DNA from: Spartobacteria bacterium
Lineage (GTDB): Bacteria > Verrucomicrobiota > Verrucomicrobiia > Chthoniobacterales > UBA10450
DNA length: 24,363 nucleotides
Assembly: GCA_021324035.1 (NCBI GenBank)
Contig: JAJPJU010000281.1
Coordinates: forward strand, 1 to 24,363
Direction of reading: 5' to 3'
Shown: one piece after another, positions 13,490 to 21,316 of the stretch
Layout of the letters: every line of letters begins with the position of its first letter
How positions within the stretch are numbered: the first letter of the stretch is position 1
Notes under the pieces: model-generated
Told to the model about the DNA's origin: nothing
The model's database searches: none
What the model saw: the letters and a program-made list of their open reading frames with translations, nothing else
Position numbers and translations under genes: made by a program

Positions 13490-15220
13490 ATGGACCGAAC
13501 CGCATGGATTGTTGTCTGCCTTTGCACGCTGGGCTTGATCGGCTGGTATGTGTATGCCGGGAAACAGGGACAGCAGCAGCGCCAGCACCAACTTTTGGCG
13601 ACTGCTTCTCCGGTTCCGTCCGTCGCGGGTAGTTCTTCCGCCGTTCCGGTTCCGTCGACCGCCGCATCAGCGGCTACAGCTAGTGCGACGCCTGCACCAA
13701 CGCCCACGCCGCAATCGACTCCGGAATTTGCTGAGAAAACCGAAACGCTGCGTAATGACGACGTTGAACTTCATCTCACGAATCGCGGCGGCGGAATTCG
13801 CGATGTTGTCCTGCTGAACCATATCAGCCAGGACGATCAGCGGGTCGTTCTTAATTCAAAAGATCAATCGCCGATCGGCGCAATCGTGAATGACCCGGCC
13901 GCGCCGCGTGTTGAAGAATTCAGTTTGAGCCATGAGCCGGATGGCGGGGTCAAATTCGAGCGAGCGGCTGACAACGTTACGATCCGCAAGAAGTTTTTCT
14001 TTCCGCCAGACAAGGAGAAAAAGGACAACTTTCTCGTCGAAATGGACGTCGACTTTGTGAATGGCGGCGGCCAGGCCTATGCCAATCCGGGTTATTTCGT
14101 GGCCCTCGGATCGGCGGCGCCGATTCATTTGAAAGACTACGCTTATTATACCCGGCTGGTTTGGTGCCTCGATGGCAAGGCCAAAGGAGTCGACGTGAAC
14201 TGGTTCGGCGCGAGTGGCGGAATTTTGGGGATTAATTCGCGGCCGGCTCAGCCGTTCTATCAGCAGGATCTTTCCAATGCCGATTGGGCTGCTGTGAGCG
14301 ATCAATTTTTCACGACGTTGATCGCGCCATTAACTACGAAAGGAAATGGAGTTTGGGGACATCGCTTCGATATCTCACCGGAACAAAAAATGTATGGCCT
14401 GACCGGCGCGTTGCGCATGCCTCCGTTCCAGGTGCCGCCCGGCCAGACTTACAGCGCTCGATTTGAAATTTGGGCCGGCCCCAAAATTTATCACCGCCTG
14501 GCGCGACTCGATCACAACGAAGCCGAGATCATGGATTTCGGAATGTTTAAAATCGTCAGCCAGTTTTTGCTGAATTTCCTCAACTGGCTGCACAACTTTC
14601 TCGGGTCTTACGGCTGGTCGATTCTCGCGCTAACCGCTGTCGTCAAGATCGTGCTCTGGCCGTTACAGGACAAAGCGAACAAGTCGATGCGCCGGATGTC
14701 CCTGTTGAATCCGAAAGTTCAGGAGTTGCGCGACAAATACAAAGACGACCCGACGAAGATGAACCAGGAGGTGATGAAGCTCTACAAGGATTATGGAATT
14801 AATCCGGTCGGGGGCTGTTTGCCGATGATGATCCAGATTCCGATCTTTTTCGGCCTGTTCAAGATGCTCGGCCAGGCGGTTGAGTTGCGAAACTCGTCAT
14901 TTTTGTGGGTGAAGGATTTGTCCCAACCAGACACCGTGGCGCACTTGTTCAACGTACCGATTAACGTCATTCCGTTGTGCATGGCCGCGAGCCAGATCTG
15001 GTTGATGGCAATGACGCCCAAAACGGGCGATCCCACCCAGCGACGGGTGATGATGTTCACCCCGCTGATCTTTTTGTTTATCTGCTACAATTTTGCCGCG
15101 GCTCTGGCATTGTATTACACCACACAAAATCTTTTCAGCATCGTGCAATTCTATTACAACAAACGACAACCGATACCGACGCTCGAAAAAGTGCAGCGGG
15201 CCGGGAAAAGAAAACAATGA
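13490..15220 (+). CDS. yidC: Membrane protein insertase YidC
   Basis: This insertase places membrane proteins in the inner membrane, alone or with SecYEG. The 576-residue gram-negative form has an N-terminal anchor (about 5-22), an Ala/Pro/Ser/Thr linker (about 30-80) and a large periplasmic beta domain (about 82-340). The conserved five-helix core begins at GWSILALTAVVKIVLWPL. NPKVQELRDKYKDDPTKMNQEVMKLYKDYGINPVGGCLPMMIQ is the cytoplasmic hairpin plus TM3 entry. Lys386 stands where Escherichia coli has the groove Arg366, keeping the positive charge. AGGA five bases before the ATG is a clear ribosome site. The stop overlaps the jag start (ATGA). The periplasmic domain implies a diderm envelope. 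Confidence 0.96.
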   Translation: MDRTAWIVVCLCTLGLIGWYVYAGKQGQQQRQHQLLATASPVPSVAGSSSAVPVPSTAASAATASATPAPTPTPQSTPEFAEKTETLRNDDVELHLTNRGGGIRDVVLLNHISQDDQRVVLNSKDQSPIGAIVNDPAAPRVEEFSLSHEPDGGVKFERAADNVTIRKKFFFPPDKEKKDNFLVEMDVDFVNGGGQAYANPGYFVALGSAAPIHLKDYAYYTRLVWCLDGKAKGVDVNWFGASGGILGINSRPAQPFYQQDLSNADWAAVSDQFFTTLIAPLTTKGNGVWGHRFDISPEQKMYGLTGALRMPPFQVPPGQTYSARFEIWAGPKIYHRLARLDHNEAEIMDFGMFKIVSQFLLNFLNWLHNFLGSYGWSILALTAVVKIVLWPLQDKANKSMRRMSLLNPKVQELRDKYKDDPTKMNQEVMKLYKDYGINPVGGCLPMMIQIPIFFGLFKMLGQAVELRNSSFLWVKDLSQPDTVAHLFNVPINVIPLCMAASQIWLMAMTPKTGDPTQRRVMMFTPLIFLFICYNFAAALALYYTTQNLFSIVQFYYNKRQPIPTLEKVQRAGKRKQ

Positions 15221-15702
15221 CGCCGAAAGAATTACTCGACACCATCCTCGGCTTTCTCGGTTTCGTGGTTGAGATCGAAGAATCGCAAAACGAGGCCGGC
15301 AATCAGGTGTTGCAAATTTACAGCGAGGAAAGCCGGCGATTAATCGGACGCGACGGCGAAACGCTGGAGGGGATCCAGTTTCTTTTGAATCGTCTGCTGC
15401 AGGCGAAGGACAAAGACGCGCCCAAAGTGGTGGTCGATTGCGAAATGTACCGCTCGATGCGCGAAGATCGCATCGTCCAGCGGGTGCGCGGTTTGGCCGA
15501 ACGGGTTCGCGCGACTGGCAGGTCGCTGCAATTGGAGCCGATGAATTCTTATGAGCGCCGCATTGTGCACAATGCGTTCAAAGACGACCCTGATATCGCG
15601 ACCTGGAGTCCTTCGGACTCGGCGCGGATCAAACAGATCACCTTGTTAAAGCGCCAGCCGAAGAAGGAAGAGGCCCACACCGAAACTGCGCAGAAGGAAT
15701 AA
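15217..15702 (+). CDS. jag: Jag/KhpB-type KH-R3H RNA-binding protein
   Basis: This is a 161-residue RNA-binding protein that commonly follows yidC. It has a KH domain with the GRDG loop (about residues 44-47, in LIGRDGETLEGIQFLLNRLL). An R3H domain follows, with the Arg-x3-His signature in YERRIVHNAF (about 109-118), and then a charged Lys/Glu tail. The Jag_N domain found in firmicute proteins is absent, as in many other phyla. The start ATG overlaps the yidC stop by four bases (ATGA), so the two are translationally coupled. A longer frame from 14977 lies within yidC and is not real. Known relatives bind small RNAs and influence cell elongation or division in other bacteria; here the role is only inferred. 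Confidence 0.93.
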   Translation: MTPKELLDTILGFLGFVVEIEESQNEAGNQVLQIYSEESRRLIGRDGETLEGIQFLLNRLLQAKDKDAPKVVVDCEMYRSMREDRIVQRVRGLAERVRATGRSLQLEPMNSYERRIVHNAFKDDPDIATWSPSDSARIKQITLLKRQPKKEEAHTETAQKE

Positions 15703-15703
15703 G

Positions 15704-15736
15704 ACTGGTCACTGGCCACACCGTCACCGGTCACTT
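15704..15736. repeat. 7-nt word array (GTCACTN) between jag and an oxidoreductase gene
   Basis: GTCACTG, GCCACAC, then after one extra base GTCACCG and GTCACTT (15708-15736) repeat the word family of the yqgE-ald gap. The first and last words are identical to the first and last words of the array at 11114-11141. The element fills almost all of the 38-bp gap between two convergent stop codons. I see no separate terminator. Confidence 0.7.
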
Positions 15737-15740
15737 CCTT

Positions 15741-16910
15741 TCACCCCTCGAATCGAGCGGCTTCTTTTGTAACTCCGAATTTCACTTCCGGCCGCCACCG
15801 AAATTTTTTCAAAATCGGGTTTGGCTTGCCTTCAACCGCGTCGGCCGTGATTTTGCCCAACACCGGCGCAAATTTGAATCCGTGTCCGCAATCTCCGGTC
15901 GAAACGATCAGGTTCGGCCGCTCGGGATCAGGTGCGATCCAAAAATCGCCGTCGTTTGTGTCGCAATACATGCAAATCCGCGTGTAAACAATCGGATCGT
16001 CCGCCAGTGAGGGAATTGTCGATCGCAGAAACGCGCGTAGCTGGTGTTCCTCTTCGGCTGTAACAAAGCGTTCGCTCGAATCCGGAGAAAATTCGCGTCC
16101 GCCTCCGTGATTGGCGATTTTCACAATGCCCTGGTTCAGTGGGAATCCGTAAAAGCCGGTCGTCGAAATATCGGCGCCGAAAAATGGGAATCGCTCGGGC
16201 AGGAAAAGTTCCGGCTTCGACGGCTTCAAATGAAAAACCGGGTGTCCGGTTGCGCGGAAAAATGGTGTAGTTCTTGGAATCAAATAGGGAGTCCACGCGC
16301 CGGCCGCAATCACAACTGCGTCGCCGCTAATGCGTTGGCCATTCTCGAGAACGACGCCGTTTACAGAACGATCGCTTTCGTCGATTCCGACGACTTTCGC
16401 TTGCTCGCGCAATTCAACTCCCAGCGTTTTTGCGTAATCAACCAGGGTAGCAACGGCACGGCCACTTTCGGCGTAGCCCGCCACCGGATCAAAGAATCCA
16501 TCCTGAAATCGCTCCGGTGCGAACGCCGGGAAGCGCTGATGAAATTCCGTCGCGTCGAACCGGTCGAAGGGATGATGATGTTTTTCCAGGACGCGGGCGC
16601 TTTCGTATTCGAAATCGCCCGGCCGCATTTTGTGCCGGCACACAAACAACACGCCAGTCTCGTGATAGAGCTCTGTCCCGAACTGTTTGTTCCATTCTCG
16701 CCAGATCGGAATGCAATCTTCGGCCAGCGCGGTGTAATCCTCATCCGGACCGTAAGCCGCACGGACGGCTTTGCTGATGTCGGTCGAAGCGGCCAACGGG
16801 TGGGGGATCGGACCCGGATCGACCAGGACCGCTTTGTGTCCGCGATTTTTTAACTCGATTGCCGCGGTAACGCCGCTGATTCCTGCGCCGACAATAATTA
16901 CCGTGGCCAT
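15741..16910 (-). CDS. FAD-dependent oxidoreductase, sarcosine/N-methyltryptophan oxidase type
   Basis: This is a 389-residue flavoprotein of the DAO superfamily. VGAGISG (7-13) is the ADP-binding motif at the N-terminus, and GDAVVIAAGAWTPYL is the second conserved FAD contact. ICMYCDTNDGDFWIAPD carries Cys313, the position at which monomeric sarcosine oxidase and N-methyltryptophan oxidase link FAD covalently. GDCGHGFKFAPVLGKITADAV is the C-terminal FAD loop. Such enzymes oxidise secondary or N-methylated amino acids and release hydrogen peroxide; the substrate here cannot be read from sequence. A second cysteine (316) lies in the same motif. It lies 32 bp behind the TPR gene and is probably the last gene of a three-gene operon. 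Confidence 0.88.
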   Translation of the reverse strand: MATVIIVGAGISGVTAAIELKNRGHKAVLVDPGPIPHPLAASTDISKAVRAAYGPDEDYTALAEDCIPIWREWNKQFGTELYHETGVLFVCRHKMRPGDFEYESARVLEKHHHPFDRFDATEFHQRFPAFAPERFQDGFFDPVAGYAESGRAVATLVDYAKTLGVELREQAKVVGIDESDRSVNGVVLENGQRISGDAVVIAAGAWTPYLIPRTTPFFRATGHPVFHLKPSKPELFLPERFPFFGADISTTGFYGFPLNQGIVKIANHGGGREFSPDSSERFVTAEEEHQLRAFLRSTIPSLADDPIVYTRICMYCDTNDGDFWIAPDPERPNLIVSTGDCGHGFKFAPVLGKITADAVEGKPNPILKKFRWRPEVKFGVTKEAARFEG

Positions 16911-16942
16911 TTCCGTCTGAAAACTATCCGGCCAGTGTCGGG

Positions 16943-18637
16943 TTATCGATCGGCACTTGCGATTTTGGCGGAGTATTCCCGAATCCGCTTCAGCTCTTCC
17001 CTCGGCGCATCCGATTTGGCTGTCTGCGCGGCTAACTTCGCATAATATTGCTGCGCGTGTTCTTTATCGCCGCTTTTTTCCGTAGCCAGGGCGGCGCCGT
17101 ATAAACCTCTGAATCGACCGGGATAAATTTTGAGTGCGGCTTGGAAAGCTTCCGTTGCTTCTGTCGATCGGCCACATTCTAACAACATGTCGCCGAGTTG
17201 TTCGCGAATCGGGACCAGCGCGCCGGGCGAAACCGGATGTTTGCCGAGAAGATCTTCCGCGTCGGCCGACTGACGGAGCATGCCGATCGCTTCGTCTTTC
17301 TTTCCTTTCGCGTAAGAGATCCACGCCGTTGCCGCCTGCACTTGTAGTTCGAGGTGTCGTTTGAAGTAATCGAACTTCGCCTCCTTGGTGGCATCACGCA
17401 GTTGCTGCATCCGCGCGATCGCTTTTTGCGCGCCGTCCAAATCTCCGATGTGGGCGCGGCCGAGAGCATGCGCGTATTCGACCAGCGCCTCCATGAATGG
17501 AAACGACGACCAGTGAGGCACATTCGGAATCTCCAGAGTCGCTGCGCTTTTCCAATCGTTTCGTTCGAGTGCGAACCGCGCCGGCATTGAGGCGAGCGCA
17601 TAAGCCGCGGTGAACTCCAATTCGGGATTTGTTTTTCGCACCGTCCCGGCAAAATCGACAATCTCCTTTGCCTTGGAGTCCTGCGCCTGTTGGAGGTACG
17701 AGTAAACCGCGTAATCGAGCGCGTGCAATTCTTCAGCCTCGGTCGCATCGCGATGTCGCATCACGGCATACGCGCGGGCAGCGTCCGCGGCGGCTCGATT
17801 CGAACTGACCGATTCGTCCCACATTCCCAAACGCGTGTAAATGTGCGACGGCATATGCAACGCATGCGGGACCCAGGGCGCGATTGCGCCATAACTTTTC
17901 GCGGCCGCCAATCCGCGCTCAGCCAGCTGCGGATAATCATAACAATGAATCAAATAATGAACGACGCCCGGATGTTTCGGATTCTGCTTCCACAATTTCT
18001 CCAGTAGCGCCGCAGCCTCCAGTTGTTTGGACAAAGTGGTGTCGCTCGGTGTTGCATAACCCACCGCCAGCACGGCAAAGGCGTAAAACGTTTCAATTTC
18101 GAAATCGTCGGGATATTTTTCGACCAGCTTTCGGATGGCGTTTTCGTAGGCGACCACCCGATCGCGCGGCCCGACTGGACCATGACATGATTGCCCAACG
18201 TCCGGCGTCGCGGGGCCATCCGGAGTGTTGTAATAAACATTCAACGCCTTGATAAATCCGGATTCGCGTTCGGTCTTGCCTCCAATCTTTATCGCTCGCT
18301 CAATCGCAGCTTTTCCCGCGCTCATTTCGTCAGGAGTAGGTGGAGTCCAGATTGGATGCCACCAGGTCATCGCAATTCCCCATTGGGCCATGGCACATTC
18401 GGGGTCCTGTTCGGCAACTGACGCGAAAGCGCGTCGCGCTTCTTCGTAGAAAAACGAATGAAGCAGGGCGACACCGCGCGTGAATTCAGGTTGGGCGGCT
18501 TGTTTACAGCTTACCTGGAAATCTACTTTTCCGGTCCCGCGCAAATCTCCCGGCGCAGGAGCGGATGCACCTTTAGAAACGCCGGCGTTAATTGCGAAAA
18601 GCGCAACGAGTACTCGGGCCGGACGCGATCGACGCAC
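16943..18637 (-). CDS. Exported tetratricopeptide-repeat protein
   Basis: This is a 564-residue protein with a Sec-type signal (about residues 5-25: PARVLVALFAINAGVSKGASA). Degenerate TPR units are spread over the rest. Examples are GVALLHSFFYEEARRAFASVAEQDPECAMAQWGIAMTWWHP (about 55-95) and a C-terminal TPR stretch near 470-550. The blocks HPIWTPPTP, YLIHCYDYPQLAERGLAAA and PHALHMPSHIYTRLGMWDES are hallmarks of a common but uncharacterised bacterial family. The histidine-rich centre may bind a metal or cofactor, which is speculation. The start is GTG at 18637, because a stop lies two codons before it. The gene begins 23 bp after the oxidoreductase gene and so shares its transcript. It probably scaffolds proteins in the periplasm. 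Confidence 0.85.
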   Translation of the reverse strand: MRRSRPARVLVALFAINAGVSKGASAPAPGDLRGTGKVDFQVSCKQAAQPEFTRGVALLHSFFYEEARRAFASVAEQDPECAMAQWGIAMTWWHPIWTPPTPDEMSAGKAAIERAIKIGGKTERESGFIKALNVYYNTPDGPATPDVGQSCHGPVGPRDRVVAYENAIRKLVEKYPDDFEIETFYAFAVLAVGYATPSDTTLSKQLEAAALLEKLWKQNPKHPGVVHYLIHCYDYPQLAERGLAAAKSYGAIAPWVPHALHMPSHIYTRLGMWDESVSSNRAAADAARAYAVMRHRDATEAEELHALDYAVYSYLQQAQDSKAKEIVDFAGTVRKTNPELEFTAAYALASMPARFALERNDWKSAATLEIPNVPHWSSFPFMEALVEYAHALGRAHIGDLDGAQKAIARMQQLRDATKEAKFDYFKRHLELQVQAATAWISYAKGKKDEAIGMLRQSADAEDLLGKHPVSPGALVPIREQLGDMLLECGRSTEATEAFQAALKIYPGRFRGLYGAALATEKSGDKEHAQQYYAKLAAQTAKSDAPREELKRIREYSAKIASADR

Positions 18638-18660
18638 ACTTTAGAATGTCACGCCTGCGG

Positions 18661-19656
18661 TTATGCGGCAAACTGGAAAACAATCTTGCCGCCGCGTTTA
18701 TCCCGCATCGCGTGAGTTACAGCTTCTTTGGCTTGATCGATCGAATATGACTTTTCGACTTTCGTTTTCAACAAACCGCGCCTGGCCATTTCGAACAGTG
18801 GATTAAACGCCGCCATTCGCTCGGCCATGGTGGCATTGTCGTACCAGTGATTGATCCAAATGCCTCGGAAGCGCAGGTCTTTGAAAATGAAGAGTCCGGT
18901 TGGAATTTTTAACGGCTGCAAACTCATTGCGCCGAAACTGACCAGCGTTCCACCAAACGCCAGACAGTTTGCCAAACGAAGCGCACTGTCACCGCCGACT
19001 GAATTCAGGGCCAGTTTTATCGCCGCGCCGCCGGTCGCCGCTTTCACTTCGTCGCGTAGCTTGTCGCTGTCGACGAGCACAACATCGCCGCCCTCGTTGC
19101 GGAGCTCCTCGATCAGCTCCGGGCGCCGCACCACGTTCACAGTTTTGAATCCTAATTCGTGCGCAATTTGGATCACGGCCCGGCCGGCACCTGAGTTCGC
19201 GGCGTTTTGAATTACCCAATCGCCGCCAGAAAGATCAACGTAACCGTGAAGCAATCGCCACGCAGTTATCGGGTTGATTTTCAACATCGCCGCGTCCACT
19301 GGATCGATTCCCGGCGGCACAACCACGAGTTCGGCGGCCTTTACCGCGACTGCTTCGCGCCACGTTCCAATATTGTGCGGTAAGATCACCAGCGCGCCTT
19401 TCGTGATCGTTGACACGTTCGCGCCGAGTTCGATAACAATTCCCGATCCTTCGAATCCGGGAGTCGCGGGAACTTCGCGGCGCGCCGGATATTTTCCCTC
19501 GATCGCGTTGATGTCGGCCGGATTCACCGGCGCCGCGCGCATTTGCACAACCACTTCGTCAGTCGCAGGTTTTGGCCACGGCTCGGTCTTGATCTGCAAA
19601 ACGTCCGGCGGATTTCCGTGTCTTTCGTAAACAACCACCTTAATAGTGTTGCTCAT
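18661..19656 (-). CDS. MDR-family reductase, like 2-enoyl thioester reductase
   Basis: This is a 331-residue medium-chain dehydrogenase/reductase without the structural zinc cysteines. The blocks PVNPADINAIEGKYP (about 42-56), IGTWREAVAV, DWVIQNAANSGAGRAVIQIA (the NADPH-binding Rossmann entry) and LFIFKDLRFRGIWINHW match the pattern of MECR/Etr1 trans-2-enoyl-thioester reductases. Those enzymes complete each cycle of fatty-acid elongation. A quinone-reductase-like role is the alternative. The start is the ATG at 19656; the frame extends to 19920, but that part is antisense to the metal exporter and is not conserved-looking. Only three bases separate this ATG from the divergent one at 19660. 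It is first in an operon with the TPR and flavoprotein genes. Confidence 0.88.
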   Translation of the reverse strand: MSNTIKVVVYERHGNPPDVLQIKTEPWPKPATDEVVVQMRAAPVNPADINAIEGKYPARREVPATPGFEGSGIVIELGANVSTITKGALVILPHNIGTWREAVAVKAAELVVVPPGIDPVDAAMLKINPITAWRLLHGYVDLSGGDWVIQNAANSGAGRAVIQIAHELGFKTVNVVRRPELIEELRNEGGDVVLVDSDKLRDEVKAATGGAAIKLALNSVGGDSALRLANCLAFGGTLVSFGAMSLQPLKIPTGLFIFKDLRFRGIWINHWYDNATMAERMAAFNPLFEMARRGLLKTKVEKSYSIDQAKEAVTHAMRDKRGGKIVFQFAA

Positions 19657-19659
19657 TCC

Positions 19660-20577
19660 ATGAATTCGGCGTCGCACCCTACGCCAACGCCCCAGCCTGT
19701 CACCGCGAATCTGCACACCGGATCGCGAGTCGCGCTGCTGGGAATGGTGATCAACGTCGTGCTCGCCGCGATCAAGATCGCTGCCGGTTTGTTTGGCAAT
19801 GCTTATGTCCTGATCGCCGACGGAATCGAATCGGCCCTGGATGTCGGCGGATCGTTGATCATTTGGGGCGCGCTCAAATTTGCCGCGCGTCCGCCAGACG
19901 CGACTCATCCTTATGGTCACGGGAAAGCCGAACCGGTCGCGGCGATCGTGGTTTCAATTGGGGTACTGGCCGCAGCGCTTGGTCTGGCCATCTCGAGTGT
20001 GCGCGAACTTTTTCTTCCGCGCCATGCCCCGGCGCCTTTCACCTTAATCGTGCTGGTTGTCGCTATTGTCGTGAAGGAAGTCATGTATCGTTACGTTGTC
20101 CGGATTGGTCGTGATGCTGAGAGCACGGCCATTCAAACTGACGCGTGGCATCACCGGGCCGACGCGCTGACTTCGATTGCAGCATTCATCGGTATTTCCG
20201 TCGCGCTGATCGGCGGTGATGCGTGGCAGAGTGCGGACGATTGGGCGGCGCTGTTCGCCTGCGCGGTAATCGGGGCGAACGGGTATCGGCTGCTTCGTCC
20301 CGCGCTTTACGAAATCCTCGATACCGCCCCGCGCGGCGAAATCGTCGATGGCGTTCGCAATGCAGCATGCTCTGTTGCCGGCGTCATCGAAGTCGAAAAG
20401 ACGTTTGTGCGCAAAATGGGACTGAGCTTTTACGCCGATCTTCACGTGAAAGTGAACGGCGGGATTTCCGTACGCGAAGGTCATCACATTGCCCACGAAG
20501 TAAAACGCGCGATTCAGGAAAGCGACCGGCGGATCGCGGACGTGTTGGTTCACATCGAGCCCGCCGAAAATTTGTAG
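19660..20577 (+). CDS. Cation diffusion facilitator (metal exporter)
   Basis: This is a 305-residue CDF-family transporter that exchanges protons for divalent metal across the inner membrane, as a homodimer. About six transmembrane helices lie between residues 24 and 215, followed by a cytoplasmic ferredoxin-like domain (about 225-302). The metal site in TM2 reads ADGIESALD and gives Glu57 and Asp61. TM5 reads DAWHHRADAL and gives His164 and Asp168. HPYGHGKAEP (83-92) is the conserved loop after TM2. Glu at the first position is less usual than Asp or His, so zinc, iron or manganese cannot be told apart. The start at MNSASHP is set by the distance to TM1; the frame upstream of it is antisense to the divergent reductase. 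The TAG stop lies in a palindrome. Confidence 0.92.
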   Translation: MNSASHPTPTPQPVTANLHTGSRVALLGMVINVVLAAIKIAAGLFGNAYVLIADGIESALDVGGSLIIWGALKFAARPPDATHPYGHGKAEPVAAIVVSIGVLAAALGLAISSVRELFLPRHAPAPFTLIVLVVAIVVKEVMYRYVVRIGRDAESTAIQTDAWHHRADALTSIAAFIGISVALIGGDAWQSADDWAALFACAVIGANGYRLLRPALYEILDTAPRGEIVDGVRNAACSVAGVIEVEKTFVRKMGLSFYADLHVKVNGGISVREGHHIAHEVKRAIQESDRRIADVLVHIEPAENL

Positions 20578-20631
20578 GGGACGTTGTTAGCGTCCGGTCT
20601 CGGGAATTGGGAAGTAACCGCTTTCCCTACA
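20573..20631. repeat. Palindrome spanning two convergent stop codons
   Basis: TGTAGGG (20573-20579) and CCCTACA (20625-20631) are perfect inverted arms. Each contains a TAG: one is the stop of the metal exporter and the other, on the minus strand, is the stop of the nucleosidase. Inside, GGACG/CGTCC (20579-20583 and 20591-20595) forms a smaller hairpin. The whole 49-bp gap therefore belongs to the element. It may act as a two-way transcription barrier, although T-runs are lacking. Confidence 0.65.
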
Positions 20632-21316
20632 GCCCCCTAACCAACTCAATGATCGCTTCGGTCAAGTCGGCGCGGACATGCTTAATTCGACGCGCAAAAT
20701 TCAGGAGAGGCGCGATGGATCCGGGATGTCTTAATAGATATGCGAACAACCGGCCATGGCGCGTGCGTTGGCTTGCGATATCGAATAATATGTCTGCCGG
20801 CGCCGGCAAGGGATCGCTCGGAGTATCGCTGATCGCTCGCAGCGAGATCATTGGAACGCCGTGACCCTTGCAAATTTCGGAAATCGATCCGGTTTCCATG
20901 TCAACCGCAGCGGCACCGGACGCGTCCGCAATTTCGTTTCGTTCGTCAATCGAATCGACGATCGCTGCCGATGTAAAAAGTTTTACGGTCCGGGCTTGGC
21001 GGTCGCTTAAAATTTCCTTGGCTCGCCCAAGTAAAACCGGGTCCGAAAAATTTTCCGCCAAAATCAAATCGCGAACTTTCAAGTCGTTCGCAACCGCGCC
21101 GGCAAAGCCGGAGCTGATCACCAATCGTGGCCGCGCTTTGTGCAGCAATTGCTCCATAACCCGGTTGGAATGGGTTGCCCCAACGCCGGTATGACAAATT
21201 GCAATGGCGTGATCGCCTAACCTGCCTGAAACCAAATCACCCTCCTTCCGTTTGTCGCGGAGATGATTGCGCAATCCGGAGCTCTCAGCCGGCAGCGCGA
21301 AGGTAATTCCGATCAT
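20627..21316 (-). CDS. Nucleoside hydrolase of the MTA/SAH nucleosidase (PNP_UDP_1) family
   Basis: This is a 229-residue enzyme of the purine nucleoside phosphorylase superfamily. Glu11 (FALPAES), Glu141 in AAAVDMETGSI and Asp164 in LRAISD fit the three active-site residues known in 5'-methylthioadenosine/S-adenosylhomocysteine nucleosidase. LVISSGFAGAVANDLKVRDLILAE (65-88) is the conserved core strand-loop. The substrate could be MTA/SAH, futalosine (menaquinone route) or adenosylhopane; the divergent C-terminus prevents a choice, so I give no gene symbol. The ATG overlaps the stop of the upstream membrane protein by four bases (ATGA), showing coupled translation. The last codon and the TAG lie in the palindrome. 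Confidence 0.85.
   Translation of the reverse strand: MIGITFALPAESSGLRNHLRDKRKEGDLVSGRLGDHAIAICHTGVGATHSNRVMEQLLHKARPRLVISSGFAGAVANDLKVRDLILAENFSDPVLLGRAKEILSDRQARTVKLFTSAAIVDSIDERNEIADASGAAAVDMETGSISEICKGHGVPMISLRAISDTPSDPLPAPADILFDIASQRTRHGRLFAYLLRHPGSIAPLLNFARRIKHVRADLTEAIIELVRGL

Noticed and set aside
19657..19920. 88-residue N-terminal extension of the enoyl-reductase-like protein
   Set aside because: The extension is antisense to the first helices of the CDF exporter and has a low-complexity Arg/Asp composition; the family begins at MSNTIKVVVYERHG.
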